Assembly (NCBI RefSeq): GCF_014235845.1
Contig: NZ_JACJUQ010000006.1
Location: 124,001 to 188,000 of the forward strand
Direction of reading: 5' to 3'
Length of the DNA stretch: 64,000 bases
Source of the DNA: Pontivivens nitratireducens
GTDB taxonomy: Bacteria > Pseudomonadota > Alphaproteobacteria > Rhodobacterales > Rhodobacteraceae
The notes below the pieces were generated by a model. The model did no database searches, was not told the origin of the DNA, and was given only the letters and a program-made list of their open reading frames with translations. Positions within the stretch are counted from its first letter, which is position 1. Each line of letters opens with the position of its first letter. Below are positions 46,387 through 55,389 of this stretch, one piece after another. The position numbers and the translations under genes are program-made.

Positions 46387-47019
46387 ATGACACTGCCAGA
46401 GCCGAAATTGCTTTACGATACGCCCCGCGCCCCCAACCCGCGCCGGGTGCGGATATTCATGGCCGAGAAGGGCATCGACCTGCCCCGGTCGAACATCGAC
46501 ATCATGGCCGGAACGCAATTCAGCGCGGATTATCAGGCGAAGGTCGGATCCCACCACGTGCCTGCCCTCGAACTCGACGATGGGACAGTGTTGACGGAAA
46601 CCGTCGCGATCTGCCGCTATCTCGAAGCGCTGCACCCCGAGCCGAACCTGATGGGCCGCGACCCGCTGGAGGCCGCGAAGGTCGAGATGTGGAGCCGGCG
46701 CGTCGAATTCCATTTGATGACGCCCGTCGCCGCCGTTGCGCGGCATGGCATCCCGGCGATGGCCAGTCTGGAACACGGTGATCAATGCCCCGAATGGGCC
46801 GCTGCGAACGACAGCCGCGTGGATGCGGGCCTGACATGGCTTGAAAACAGCCTGAAAGACAAGGAGTGGCTGGCCACCGATCGCTTCACCGTTGCAGACA
46901 TCACGGCCATCGCGACGCTGGGCTTCATGCACCTGATTCGCAAGAAAGTGCCGGAGACGCACGTGGCGACCCTTGCCTGGCTTGATCGCTGCAATGAACG
47001 CGGCACGATTGTGGACTGA
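46387..47019 (+). CDS. Glutathione S-transferase family protein
   Basis: A 210-residue GST. The N-terminal thioredoxin-like domain contains LLYDTPRAPNPRRVRIFMAE, the cis-proline segment HHVPALELDDGTVLTET and the glutathione contact ETVAICRYLEAL. The C-terminal helical domain ends with DRFTVADITAIATLGF, the GST capping motif. The catalytic residue is not obvious, as is common in bacterial GSTs. A TGGAGGA ribosome site precedes the start. It is transcribed after the PRC terminator, near UDG and MoaB. The substrate is unknown. Confidence 0.88.
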   Translation: MTLPEPKLLYDTPRAPNPRRVRIFMAEKGIDLPRSNIDIMAGTQFSADYQAKVGSHHVPALELDDGTVLTETVAICRYLEALHPEPNLMGRDPLEAAKVEMWSRRVEFHLMTPVAAVARHGIPAMASLEHGDQCPEWAAANDSRVDAGLTWLENSLKDKEWLATDRFTVADITAIATLGFMHLIRKKVPETHVATLAWLDRCNERGTIVD

Positions 47020-47065
47020 TCACGGGGCGCGGTAAGGTCACCTGACGACAGAGGGGATTCGCGCC

Positions 47066-47875
47066 GTGGACAATACCGATCCGGAAGCCTTGCTCGCCGC
47101 GCTTGCCTGGCAGGTCGAGCTGGGCGTGGACGCGGCTGTTGGCGACGTACCTGTCGATCGCTATGCCGCGCCCCCACCGCCGGAACCGATCACTCGCCAA
47201 GCTGACGCGCCCCGCCTTGATGCGCCACAACGGGCGCGCGCGCCGCAACAGGATGACGATCACGCCCAGCTGGTGGAGCAGGCCCGACAGCTTGCCGGCA
47301 GAGCGGCGACACTGGCCGAACTGCGCAGCGCGATGGCGGGCTTCGACGGCTGCATCCTGAAACAGGGCGCGCGAAACCTCGTGTTCAGCGACGGCCACCC
47401 CGCCGCCCGTCTGATGATCGTAGGGGAGGCCCCCGGCAAGGATGAGGACCGAGAGGGCAAACCCTTTGTCGGGCGCTCGGGTCAATTGCTGGACAAGATG
47501 CTGGCCGCGATCGGTCGCGACAGATCGGACGACAGGCCAGATGGCGGCGTCTATATCACCAACGTCCTGCCGTGGCGCCCCCCTGCGAACCGCGACCCCG
47601 GCAAGGATGAAATGGCGATGATGAAACCATTCCTGTTGCGCCATATCGCCCTGGCCGCGCCCGATTGCCTGCTGCTGCTGGGAAATGCCGCGATGAAGAC
47701 CCTGTATGAGACGGATCGCGGGATCACCGCAATGCGGGGACAATGGCGCGAGGTCGGGGGCATAGCGGCCATCGCCTCCTTCCATCCGGCCGCCTTGCTG
47801 CGAAACGGGCTGCACAAACGGTCGGCCTGGCAGGATTTGCAGATGCTGAAATCGAGGTTGGATACATATGGCTGA
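47066..47875 (+). CDS. Uracil-DNA glycosylase, family-4-like with only two cysteines
   Basis: A 269-residue protein that would excise uracil from DNA. Active-site motif A is GEAPGKDEDREGKPFVGRSG and motif B is FHPAALLRNG. Family 4 enzymes normally hold a [4Fe-4S] cluster with four cysteines. Here only two are present in the whole protein (GCILKQGARN and APDCLLLLGN), so the cluster is probably missing, as reported for some alphaproteobacterial relatives. An N-terminal extension of about 80 residues rich in Pro, Ala and Gln is variable. The start is GTG with AGAGGGG upstream. It overlaps moaB by 8 bases. Confidence 0.82.
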   Translation: MDNTDPEALLAALAWQVELGVDAAVGDVPVDRYAAPPPPEPITRQADAPRLDAPQRARAPQQDDDHAQLVEQARQLAGRAATLAELRSAMAGFDGCILKQGARNLVFSDGHPAARLMIVGEAPGKDEDREGKPFVGRSGQLLDKMLAAIGRDRSDDRPDGGVYITNVLPWRPPANRDPGKDEMAMMKPFLLRHIALAAPDCLLLLGNAAMKTLYETDRGITAMRGQWREVGGIAAIASFHPAALLRNGLHKRSAWQDLQMLKSRLDTYG

Positions 47876-48398
47876 ACGTGACTTCGTCCCTGTCCGCATC
47901 GCGGTGTTGACGGTATCGGATACGCGCACCCCCGCCGATGACCGGTCGGGGGATACTTTGGTCGCGCGGATTGCTGCGGCGGGTCATACGCTGGCGGCAC
48001 GTGATATCGTCCAGGACGACCGCGATGCCATCGTGGCCCGCTTGCGCGAATGGATCGCCGAGGATGGCATCGACGTCATCATCTCCACCGGCGGCACGGG
48101 CCTGACGGGCCGTGATGTGACGGTTGAGGCGCACCGCGAGGTCTATGAAAAACAGATCGACGCCTTCGCGACCCTGTTCACCATGATTTCGGTCCGCAAG
48201 ATCGGCACCTCCGCCGTGCAGTCGCGGGCCTGCGGCGGCGTGGCGCAGGGCACGTATCTGTTCGCGCTTCCCGGCTCACCCGGCGCGTGCAAGGATGGGT
48301 GGGATGAAATTCTGTTCCATCAACTGGATTACCGCCACATGCCCTGTAACTTCGTCGAGATCATGCCCCGGCTGCAGGAACATCTTCGCCGGAAATGA
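47868..48398 (+). CDS. moaB: Molybdenum cofactor biosynthesis protein MoaB
   Basis: A 176-residue MoaB/MogA-fold protein that adenylates molybdopterin before molybdenum insertion. Motifs are [19 protein letters not shown] near the N-terminus, [14 protein letters not shown] in the middle and [17 protein letters not shown] near the C-terminus. Its start overlaps the UDG gene by eight bases. The cofactor would serve CoxL among other enzymes. A 6-bp hairpin (CCGGTC/GACCGG, 48403-48418) follows the stop. Confidence 0.92.
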   Translation: MAERDFVPVRIAVLTVSDTRTPADDRSGDTLVARIAAAGHTLAARDIVQDDRDAIVARLREWIAEDGIDVIISTGGTGLTGRDVTVEAHREVYEKQIDAFATLFTMISVRKIGTSAVQSRACGGVAQGTYLFALPGSPGACKDGWDEILFHQLDYRHMPCNFVEIMPRLQEHLRRK

Positions 48399-48478
48399 TG
48401 TTCCGGTCGCGGGACCGGCAGGAAAGCTGAAAGCACAAGGGCACGGATCGGTGGTTTGCCCTTCGCATCGGAGATGTC

Positions 48479-49951
48479 ATGCGATTTGTTCTGCGCAGTC
48501 TGGTCGCGCTGGTGTTGCTGTGCCTGACCCTGGGTCTGGTCGGCATTGGAATCGTGCAGATCGTTCAGTCGCGCAGTGCCGATGAAGCAGGTGGTCGCCC
48601 GCGTGGTGCGTCGGGGCGCGAGAGGACGTTCGCGGTGTCCCTGGCGGAGATAACGCGGCAAACCGCCCATCCCGTGATTTCCAGCTATGGTGAGGTCGAG
48701 GGCGCCCGCGTTCTGGAACTTCGCGCCGCTACAGGCGGTGTGCTGACCGATCTGGCGGCGGATTTTCGCAACGGGGCCGCCGTGGCCCAGGGCGATCTGT
48801 TGTTCGAGATAGACCCCGCCGATGCTACCGCCGCGCGAAACCGGGCCGCCGCCGCCGTGCAGGAGGCCTCGGCCGCGCTGTCGCAGGCCATCGCGGCCCG
48901 CGAACTGGCCGATGATGAACTGGCCGCCGCCGTTTCGCAGCGCACTTTGCGAGCGGCGGCACTGGAACGTCAGCGTGGTTTGGAGCAGCGCGGGGTCGGA
49001 ACCTCGATCACGACGGAAACGGCGGAGCTGGCGCTGAGCCAGGCCGAGCAGACCGTCCTGACCCGCAGGCAGGCGATGCTGTCGCAGGACGCCGCGATTG
49101 ATCGGGCCGAAATCGAATTGACACGCGCCCGCATTGATCTGGAGGAGGCCGAGCGCACTCTGGCCGACACACGTTATCTGGCCCCCTTCGATGGGCTGCT
49201 GACGAATGTGACGGCGGTTCCGGGCCGCCGCGTCTCACAAAACGAGCAGTTGGCCGTCCTGATCGACCCGACCGTGCTGGAGGTGGCGTTTCAGGTCACG
49301 ACCGCGCAGTTTGCCCGCTTGCTCGACGCGGAGGGGGCGCTGACACAGGCCGCAGTCACGGTTTCCCTCGATCTGGACGGGGTGCCGTTCGCGGTGCCGG
49401 GGCGCATCGTGCGCTCGGGCGCGGAGGTCGCGGCCGGTCAGACCGGACGACAGCTCTACGCCGCGCTGGACCTTGAGGGGGGCGCGGTCCTGCGACCCGG
49501 AGATTTCGTCGCCATCGCCATTTCCGAGCCTGCGCTGACCGACGTATCGACAGTGCCCGCAGCGGCGTTGACCAGCACGAACGAGCTGTTGATCGCGGGG
49601 ACCGACGACCGGTTGCAGGCGTTCGCGGTGGAGGTGCTGCGCCGGCAGGGCGATGAGGTCATTATTGCGGATGCGCCTGTGGGCGCGCGATACGTGGTGG
49701 AGGTCCGCCCCCAACTGGGCCCCGGTGTCGCGATCACGCCCATCGTTTCGCAGGCCGAGGAGGAGCAATCCGCCGTCGAATTGCCGCGAACCATATCTCT
49801 CGACCCCGAACGCCGGGCGCGGCTGCGGGCATTTGTCGAGGGCAACACCGCGATGCCCGCGGATGTTCGGGCCCGAACCCTGTCCGCGCTGGAGGCTGAA
49901 GAAGTGCCCCGCGCCACGGTCGAACGGCTGGAACAGCGTATGGGGGGCTAG
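48479..49951 (+). CDS. RND efflux periplasmic adaptor subunit (HlyD/AcrA family)
   Basis: A 490-residue membrane-fusion protein. It has an N-terminal membrane anchor (LVALVLLCLTLGLVGIGIV), a biotinyl/lipoyl half near GVLTDLAADFRNGAAVAQGD, and a long alpha-hairpin coiled coil (about residues 110-230). The second lipoyl half is at DTRYLAPFDGLLTNVTAVPG, with beta-barrel regions after it. It connects the RND pump to an outer-membrane channel. The pump gene starts three bases after its stop. No TolC homologue or regulator is adjacent, so the outer channel must come from elsewhere. Confidence 0.88.
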   Translation: MRFVLRSLVALVLLCLTLGLVGIGIVQIVQSRSADEAGGRPRGASGRERTFAVSLAEITRQTAHPVISSYGEVEGARVLELRAATGGVLTDLAADFRNGAAVAQGDLLFEIDPADATAARNRAAAAVQEASAALSQAIAARELADDELAAAVSQRTLRAAALERQRGLEQRGVGTSITTETAELALSQAEQTVLTRRQAMLSQDAAIDRAEIELTRARIDLEEAERTLADTRYLAPFDGLLTNVTAVPGRRVSQNEQLAVLIDPTVLEVAFQVTTAQFARLLDAEGALTQAAVTVSLDLDGVPFAVPGRIVRSGAEVAAGQTGRQLYAALDLEGGAVLRPGDFVAIAISEPALTDVSTVPAAALTSTNELLIAGTDDRLQAFAVEVLRRQGDEVIIADAPVGARYVVEVRPQLGPGVAITPIVSQAEEEQSAVELPRTISLDPERRARLRAFVEGNTAMPADVRARTLSALEAEEVPRATVERLEQRMGG

Positions 49952-49954
49952 ATC

Positions 49955-52900
49955 ATGCTGTCATATTTCGTCAGGCATCGGACCGCCGCGAACCTGATCC
50001 TCGTGATGATGGTGGCATTGGGGCTGGCCGCGCTGACCCAGATCAGGGCGCAGTTTTTTCCCGACGTGATCGTGGACAGCGTGTCCGTCTCCGTCCGCTG
50101 GGACGGGGCAGGGCCGGAGGACGTTGACAATGCGGTCGTGGCCCCCCTGGAACCGGTTTTGCTGGCGGTGGAGGGGGTCATCAGCACCCGTGCGACGGCG
50201 CGCGAAGGTTCCGCCACCTTGCGGATGGAGTTCGAGCCGAACTGGGACATGGCGCGCGCGGCGGCGGATGTGGAAACGGCCGTGAACTCCGTCTCGACCC
50301 TGCCGACGGATGCGGACGACCCGGTGATCCGGCGCGGTATCTGGCGCGACAGGGTGACGAATGTGGTGATCTCCGGCCCGGTGGGGGCCCAGCAACTGGG
50401 CCGCTACGCCGACGAATTCGTGGCCCGCCTGTTTCGTGAGGGGGTGACGCGCACCACGATCTCAGGTCTTGCTGCGCCCTCCGTCGTGGTGGAGGTGCCG
50501 GAGGCTGCGCTGATCCGCAACGACCTGACCCTGTCAGCCATCGCGCAGGCCATCGCCGACAGCGCGGAAACCGATCCAGCGGGGGAGGTGGCAGGCGGCA
50601 CCGCCCGTGTTCGCACCGGGGTCGAACGCCGCTCGGTTGAGGAAATCTCACAGATCGCCGTGCGCACGCAGGCCGATGGAACCGCGCTGCTGGTGCGCGA
50701 TGTCGCCCGGGTCGCGGACGAAGGCGTCAGCCGCGATCAGGCTTACTTCGTCGGCACCGATCCGGCCATCGCCGTGCGCGTGGATCGGTCCAATCAGGGC
50801 GACGCGATCGAGATGCAGGCCACGGTGGACCGCGTCGCGCGCGAGATGGAGCAGACACTGCCCGAGGGCGTTGCGATCACCCTGACCAACACGCGGGCCG
50901 AACAGGTTTCGGACCGGATCGACATCCTGCTGGACAATGGCCTGATGGGTCTGGCGCTGGTCGTGGTCCTGTTGTTCCTGTTCCTGTCGGCGCGCACGGC
51001 ATTCTGGGTGGCGGCAGGCATTCCCGTCGCGATGCTGGCCACCGTGGCGATGATGTTCGTCTTTGGCATCACCATCAACATGATTTCGCTGTTCGCGCTG
51101 ATCATCTGTCTGGGCATCGTGGTGGATGACGCCATCGTCGTGGGGGAACACGCGGATTTCAGGCATCGCCATCTGGGAGAGTCGCCCCAGAACGCCGCGA
51201 TCAACGCGGCCCGGCGGATGAGCTTGCCCGTGCTGTCCTCGACCATCACCACGATCATCGCGTTTTCCGCCCTGGTCGTGATCGGCGGACGGTTCGGTTC
51301 GTTGATCGCGGACATACCTTTCACGGTGTCGGTCGTGCTGCTGGCCAGCCTGATCGAGTGCTTTCTGATTCTGCCCGCGCATATGCGACACGCCCTGTCC
51401 GCGCAGAGCAAGGTCCGCTGGTATGACGCGCCCTCGTACTGGTTCAATATCGGATTCAACAAGGTGAACCGCACCCTGTTTCGTCCGTTGATGCGACTGG
51501 TCGTCATCCTGCGCTATCCGGTTCTGGCGGGCACCTTCGCGGTGCTGGCATATATGCTGTCGCTGTTTTTCTCGGGTGAGGTGGTCTGGCGCTTTTTCAA
51601 TTCGCCCGAACAGGCCGAGCTGACGGGAAACATCGCGATGGTCAACGGCGCCACCCGCGCGCAAACGCAGGCGATGGTGGTTGAGCTGGACCGTGCCGTC
51701 ACGGAGGTGGGGCAGCGGTTCGAGGCGGAATACGGGCGCGATCCGATCCTCTTCGCCATGACGCAGATCGGCGGCAATACCGGGCGGGCCATCAGCGGCA
51801 GCGATCAGAAGGATCCCGATCAACTCGGCTCCATTTCCATCGAGATTCTGGATTCCGACAATCGCCCCTATTCCGCCGCCACTTTGCAGCAAGCGATCGA
51901 GGATGAGATCGTGCGGCATCCCAGGCTGGAAACCCTCAGCTTTCGCCGCTGGGGCTCCGGCCCCGGAGGGGATGGCCTGTCGGTGGAGCTGTTCGGCGCG
52001 GATGCGCAGACGCTCAAGTCCGCGTCCGAGGCGTTTCAGGCGGCATTGATCCCGTACGAGGTGATTTCAGCGGTCGAGGACGATCTGCCCTATGACAAGA
52101 CCGAACTGATCCTGGACCTGACCCCGCGCGGCGCCGCGCTGGGGCTGACGACGGACAGCATCGGCAGTGAACTGCGCCAGCGGCTCGGCGGGATCGAGGC
52201 GCTGACCTTCCCCGCTGGGGTGCGTTCGGGCAGCGTGACCGTGCGGATGCCCGAGGCGGAATTGACGGCGGATTTCATTCAGGATGCCCGCGTCAGAACG
52301 CCGGGTGGCAACTGGGTGCCCCTGTCCGAGGTCGTCTCGGTCCAGACCCGGCTGGGATTTTCCACCGTGTTGCGCGAAAACGGCCAGCGCGTCATCACCG
52401 TGACCGGCCAGATGTCCGAGGACGATCCCGCCCGCGCGGCCGAGGTCATAGATATGCTGCGAAACGAGGTTCTGCCCCGCATCGCGGGCGAATACGGGGT
52501 CGAGTTCCTGATGACCGGTCTGGCCGAGCAGGAGCGTGATTTCCTCAACGAGGCGCTGGTCGGCTTTGTGCTGTGCCTGCTGGGCATCTATCTGACGCTG
52601 TGCTGGGTCTTCTCCAGCTGGGTGCGGCCTTTCGTGGTGATGGCGATCATACCGTTCGGGCTGATCGGGACAATCTGGGGGCATTACCTGTGGGACGTCC
52701 CGATGAGCCTGTTCACCGTGGTCGGTCTGCTGGGCATGACCGGCATCATCATCAACGACTCGATCGTTCTGATCACCACGATCGACGAATATTCGAGGAC
52801 CCGTGGCACGATACCCGCCCTGGTCGATGCGGTGTCCGACAGATTGCGGCCGGTGATGCTGACCACGCTGACCACGGTTCTGGGCCTGGCGCCCCTGCTC

Positions 52901-53299
52901 TATGAGAGCAGCTTGCAGGCGCAATTCCTCAAACCCACCGTGATTACCCTGTGCTACGGCTTGGGTGCGGGAATGTTCCTGGTGCTGCTGGTGGTGCCTG
53001 CGATCATCGCGATCCAGATGGATGTGGGGCGAATATCGCGCAGCCTGCGGCGTGCGCTGTTCGGGCGTAACCTGCCGCGTGGGGCGCGCATGACAATCAT
53101 GGGCGCTACCGGGATCAGCCTTGCATTGACAGCCGGGGCGATTGCGCTGGCGGCGCGGCCCGGTCTGTGGCCAGCGGTGGGTGCCGCCGATGTGCCGCTG
53201 TTCGTATTGCTGACCGGTGCGCTGATCGCGGTGGCGGTGGTTGCGGCGGTTCTGGTGCCGCTGTTGATCCCACGGCCCGGCGCAGTCGCGGCGAAGTGA
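49955..53299 (+). CDS. RND efflux transporter permease (AcrB family)
   Basis: A 1114-residue inner-membrane pump driven by protons. The N-terminus (MLSYFVRHRTAANLILVMMV), first helix and large periplasmic loops match the family, and the proton-relay aspartate pair is in GIVVDDAIVVGEHADF (TM4). It is longer than typical AcrB (about 1050): after the normal C-terminus a further segment of some 70 residues forms two more hydrophobic helices (GISLALTAGAIALAA, LFVLLTGALIAVAVVAAVL). Substrates are unknown. Its stop directly abuts that of the convergent DsbD-domain gene. Confidence 0.9.
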   Translation: MLSYFVRHRTAANLILVMMVALGLAALTQIRAQFFPDVIVDSVSVSVRWDGAGPEDVDNAVVAPLEPVLLAVEGVISTRATAREGSATLRMEFEPNWDMARAAADVETAVNSVSTLPTDADDPVIRRGIWRDRVTNVVISGPVGAQQLGRYADEFVARLFREGVTRTTISGLAAPSVVVEVPEAALIRNDLTLSAIAQAIADSAETDPAGEVAGGTARVRTGVERRSVEEISQIAVRTQADGTALLVRDVARVADEGVSRDQAYFVGTDPAIAVRVDRSNQGDAIEMQATVDRVAREMEQTLPEGVAITLTNTRAEQVSDRIDILLDNGLMGLALVVVLLFLFLSARTAFWVAAGIPVAMLATVAMMFVFGITINMISLFALIICLGIVVDDAIVVGEHADFRHRHLGESPQNAAINAARRMSLPVLSSTITTIIAFSALVVIGGRFGSLIADIPFTVSVVLLASLIECFLILPAHMRHALSAQSKVRWYDAPSYWFNIGFNKVNRTLFRPLMRLVVILRYPVLAGTFAVLAYMLSLFFSGEVVWRFFNSPEQAELTGNIAMVNGATRAQTQAMVVELDRAVTEVGQRFEAEYGRDPILFAMTQIGGNTGRAISGSDQKDPDQLGSISIEILDSDNRPYSAATLQQAIEDEIVRHPRLETLSFRRWGSGPGGDGLSVELFGADAQTLKSASEAFQAALIPYEVISAVEDDLPYDKTELILDLTPRGAALGLTTDSIGSELRQRLGGIEALTFPAGVRSGSVTVRMPEAELTADFIQDARVRTPGGNWVPLSEVVSVQTRLGFSTVLRENGQRVITVTGQMSEDDPARAAEVIDMLRNEVLPRIAGEYGVEFLMTGLAEQERDFLNEALVGFVLCLLGIYLTLCWVFSSWVRPFVVMAIIPFGLIGTIWGHYLWDVPMSLFTVVGLLGMTGIIINDSIVLITTIDEYSRTRGTIPALVDAVSDRLRPVMLTTLTTVLGLAPLLYESSLQAQFLKPTVITLCYGLGAGMFLVLLVVPAIIAIQMDVGRISRSLRRALFGRNLPRGARMTIMGATGISLALTAGAIALAARPGLWPAVGAADVPLFVLLTGALIAVAVVAAVLVPLLIPRPGAVAAK

Positions 53300-54085
53300 T
53301 CAGCAGCCGGTCAATTCCACCGCGCTGCGCCCGGAGGAAACCAGAGTGATGCGCATGTCCTCACGCGACATGGCGAAGGCCCCGTCCCCGAACCATTCCA
53401 TCGGTGCACTGAACAGCAACCCGTCGCCCTGTTCCACCGCATCGGGTGTGCCGATCCACAGGTTGGGGTCGGCGGTTTCGAACACGGCCACAAGATCGCG
53501 TTCCAACGGGTGATCCGCCCGTATGGTCGCGTCCAGCCGCCAGGCATCGGCAGCGGGGACCACCGCGCAATCGGCCACCAGCCCGGATGCCTGGCGGGTC
53601 GTGTCGCGGCGCGCGCGGGCCAGTTCCTCCGCATTGTGGACCTGACCGGCGGGCAAAAGCGCGCTCGCCTCGGCATGGGCCGGAATGCAGATGTCCGAAC
53701 ACAGCCCGTAGTCCAGCGACAGTCGCAAGCGGGCATCGGCCTGTGGATCGGACATGTCGAACAGGATCGGAAAGACGACACTGTCGTGATAGCCGAGCGA
53801 GCGCAGGCCGTAAGTGTCGAACACCTCGGGCACGGGCCATTCGACCGTCGCGGAGGTCACGTTGCTGGATCCCGACCAGTCGAAGACGGGGGGCAGGCCG
53901 CCCTCACCCGGTTGACGCCAATAGGTTTTCCACCCCTGCGCCATGGTGATCTGCACCCCTGCCAGATACTGCCCCGACGCCGTCATGTGACCCGGCAGAA
54001 TGGTGACGTCGCTATAGGCGTTCACATTCTGCGCCTGCACGGCCGGGGCTGAGAGGAGGAGGAGGGCAATCGCGACTTTGTGCAT
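53300..54085 (-). CDS. Periplasmic DsbD alpha-domain-like protein
   Basis: A 261-residue exported protein (signal MHKVAIALLLLSAPAVQAQ) matching the N-terminal immunoglobulin-like domain of DsbD without the membrane and thioredoxin parts. Conserved pieces are GWKTYWRQPGEGGLPPVFDW and LDYGLCSDICIPAHAEASA, whose two cysteines (CSDIC) correspond to the DsbD alpha-domain redox pair. It may deliver reducing equivalents to periplasmic partners or chaperone apo-cytochromes. The start at 54085 is chosen for the signal peptide; 54127 is less likely. Confidence 0.85.
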   Translation of the reverse strand: MHKVAIALLLLSAPAVQAQNVNAYSDVTILPGHMTASGQYLAGVQITMAQGWKTYWRQPGEGGLPPVFDWSGSSNVTSATVEWPVPEVFDTYGLRSLGYHDSVVFPILFDMSDPQADARLRLSLDYGLCSDICIPAHAEASALLPAGQVHNAEELARARRDTTRQASGLVADCAVVPAADAWRLDATIRADHPLERDLVAVFETADPNLWIGTPDAVEQGDGLLFSAPMEWFGDGAFAMSREDMRITLVSSGRSAVELTGC

Positions 54086-54184
54086 GTATAGGGTCCGATA
54101 GGCAAAGGGCGGTATGTCCAAAAACAATACTCATCCGGGACGGAATGGAAAATCACTTCGGCGGCACTCGGCTGTCTTGACGTT

Positions 54185-54790
54185 ATGTCATCCGGGGACA
54201 GATTGAATGGCATGAATGACACAGATAAAGCATCTCCATTTTTCGATGGAACCCTGCTGGTTGCCTCTCCGGGCATGGTGGATCCGCGTTTCGCGGGCGC
54301 AGTGATTTTCCTGTGTACCCATTCGGATCGCGGCGCGATGGGGCTGGTCATCAACAAGCCCGCCGCCGGTGTCGCGTTCGAGGATCTGGCCGAGCAGATG
54401 GACGTGGAACCCGCGCCGAGCGTGCCCGAGATTCCGGTAATGATCGGCGGCCCGGTTGAGCGGAGCCGCGGATTCGTGCTGCATTCGCCTGATTACGCAT
54501 TGGATTGCAACACGTTGAACGTGAACGACTGGTGTTCGATGACGGGTCATTTCGCGGTGCTGCGCGAATTGATGGGGGGCGCGGGGCCTGAACAGGCCGT
54601 CCTCGCGCTGGGATATTCCAACTGGGGGCCCGGACAGTTGGAAAGCGAGCTGCGCGACAGCTCATGGTTGATGGTGGACGCCTCACCCAAGCTGGTGTTC
54701 GAGACTGCGCCCGATGATGTCTGGGAGAAGTGCCTCAACACCATCGGCATTGATCCCGCCATGCTGCATTCGGTTGCAGGCCGCGCCTGA
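54185..54790 (+). CDS. YqgE/AlgH family protein
   Basis: A 201-residue protein of the DUF179/YqgE family. Blocks are LLVASPGMVDPRFAGAVIFL, GAMGLVINKPA and VMIGGPVERSRGFVLH, with ALGYSNWGPGQLESELRDSS in the second half. The biochemical function is not known; AlgH has been tied to alginate regulation in Pseudomonas. The start is either 54185 or the ATG at 54212; the family usually begins shortly before the LLVASPGM strand, which mildly favours the latter. Confidence 0.88.
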   Translation: MSSGDRLNGMNDTDKASPFFDGTLLVASPGMVDPRFAGAVIFLCTHSDRGAMGLVINKPAAGVAFEDLAEQMDVEPAPSVPEIPVMIGGPVERSRGFVLHSPDYALDCNTLNVNDWCSMTGHFAVLRELMGGAGPEQAVLALGYSNWGPGQLESELRDSSWLMVDASPKLVFETAPDDVWEKCLNTIGIDPAMLHSVAGRA

Positions 54791-54809
54791 CGCACCCGCC
54801 TGACGCAGC

Positions 54810-55385
54810 CTAACCCCTGCCGCGACGATCCTGTCGCAGGCAGGCGTAGACGACATGCGTGCGCCATTTTCCCGCGATCTGAAGAAAGCTCTGCGCCACA
54901 CCCTCATACCGAAAACCCGCCTTTTCCAGAACCCGGCGCGAGGCCGCGTTCTCCGGCAGGGTGGCCGCCTGAACACGGCTGAGGTCCAGTGGGCCGAAGG
55001 CATGTGCCACGACCGCTTGCAGCGCCTCGGACATATAGCCGTGGCCGGTGAATTGCTGACCCATCCAGTATCCTACAGTGGCGTATTGCGCCGGTCCGCG
55101 CTGGATATTGTCCAGCGTGATCGCGCCGAGCAGGACGTTGTCCGCAGCCCGGAAGACGAACAGCGGAACGGCCCGCTCCGCCTTGATCGCCCGCGCGGCC
55201 CAGTGCGTGCGGGTTCGGAACGCGCTCAGGCTGAGGTGATCGTGGGCGCGCAACGGCTCCCACGGATACAGGTAATCGTAGCCATCGCGGCGCAACGTTG
55301 CCCAGTCGATGTGATCGCTCAAGCGTGGAGGCCGCAGATACAGCCGCTCGGTTTTCAGCAACAATTCCGTGCGACGCCGGAACAT
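54810..55385 (-). CDS. GNAT acetyltransferase (RimJ/RimL-like)
   Basis: A 191-residue acetyltransferase resembling RimJ, which modifies ribosomal protein N-termini. Visible marks are LLKTERLYLRPPRLSDHIDW, GAITLDNIQRGPAQYATVGY, the acetyl-CoA loop QQFTGHGYMSEALQ and NAASRRVLEKAGFRYEG. It follows the M16 peptidase gene by four bases and probably shares its transcript with thrC. The real substrate is unknown. Confidence 0.87.
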   Translation of the reverse strand: MFRRRTELLLKTERLYLRPPRLSDHIDWATLRRDGYDYLYPWEPLRAHDHLSLSAFRTRTHWAARAIKAERAVPLFVFRAADNVLLGAITLDNIQRGPAQYATVGYWMGQQFTGHGYMSEALQAVVAHAFGPLDLSRVQAATLPENAASRRVLEKAGFRYEGVAQSFLQIAGKWRTHVVYACLRQDRRGRG

Positions 55386-55389
55386 CGTG

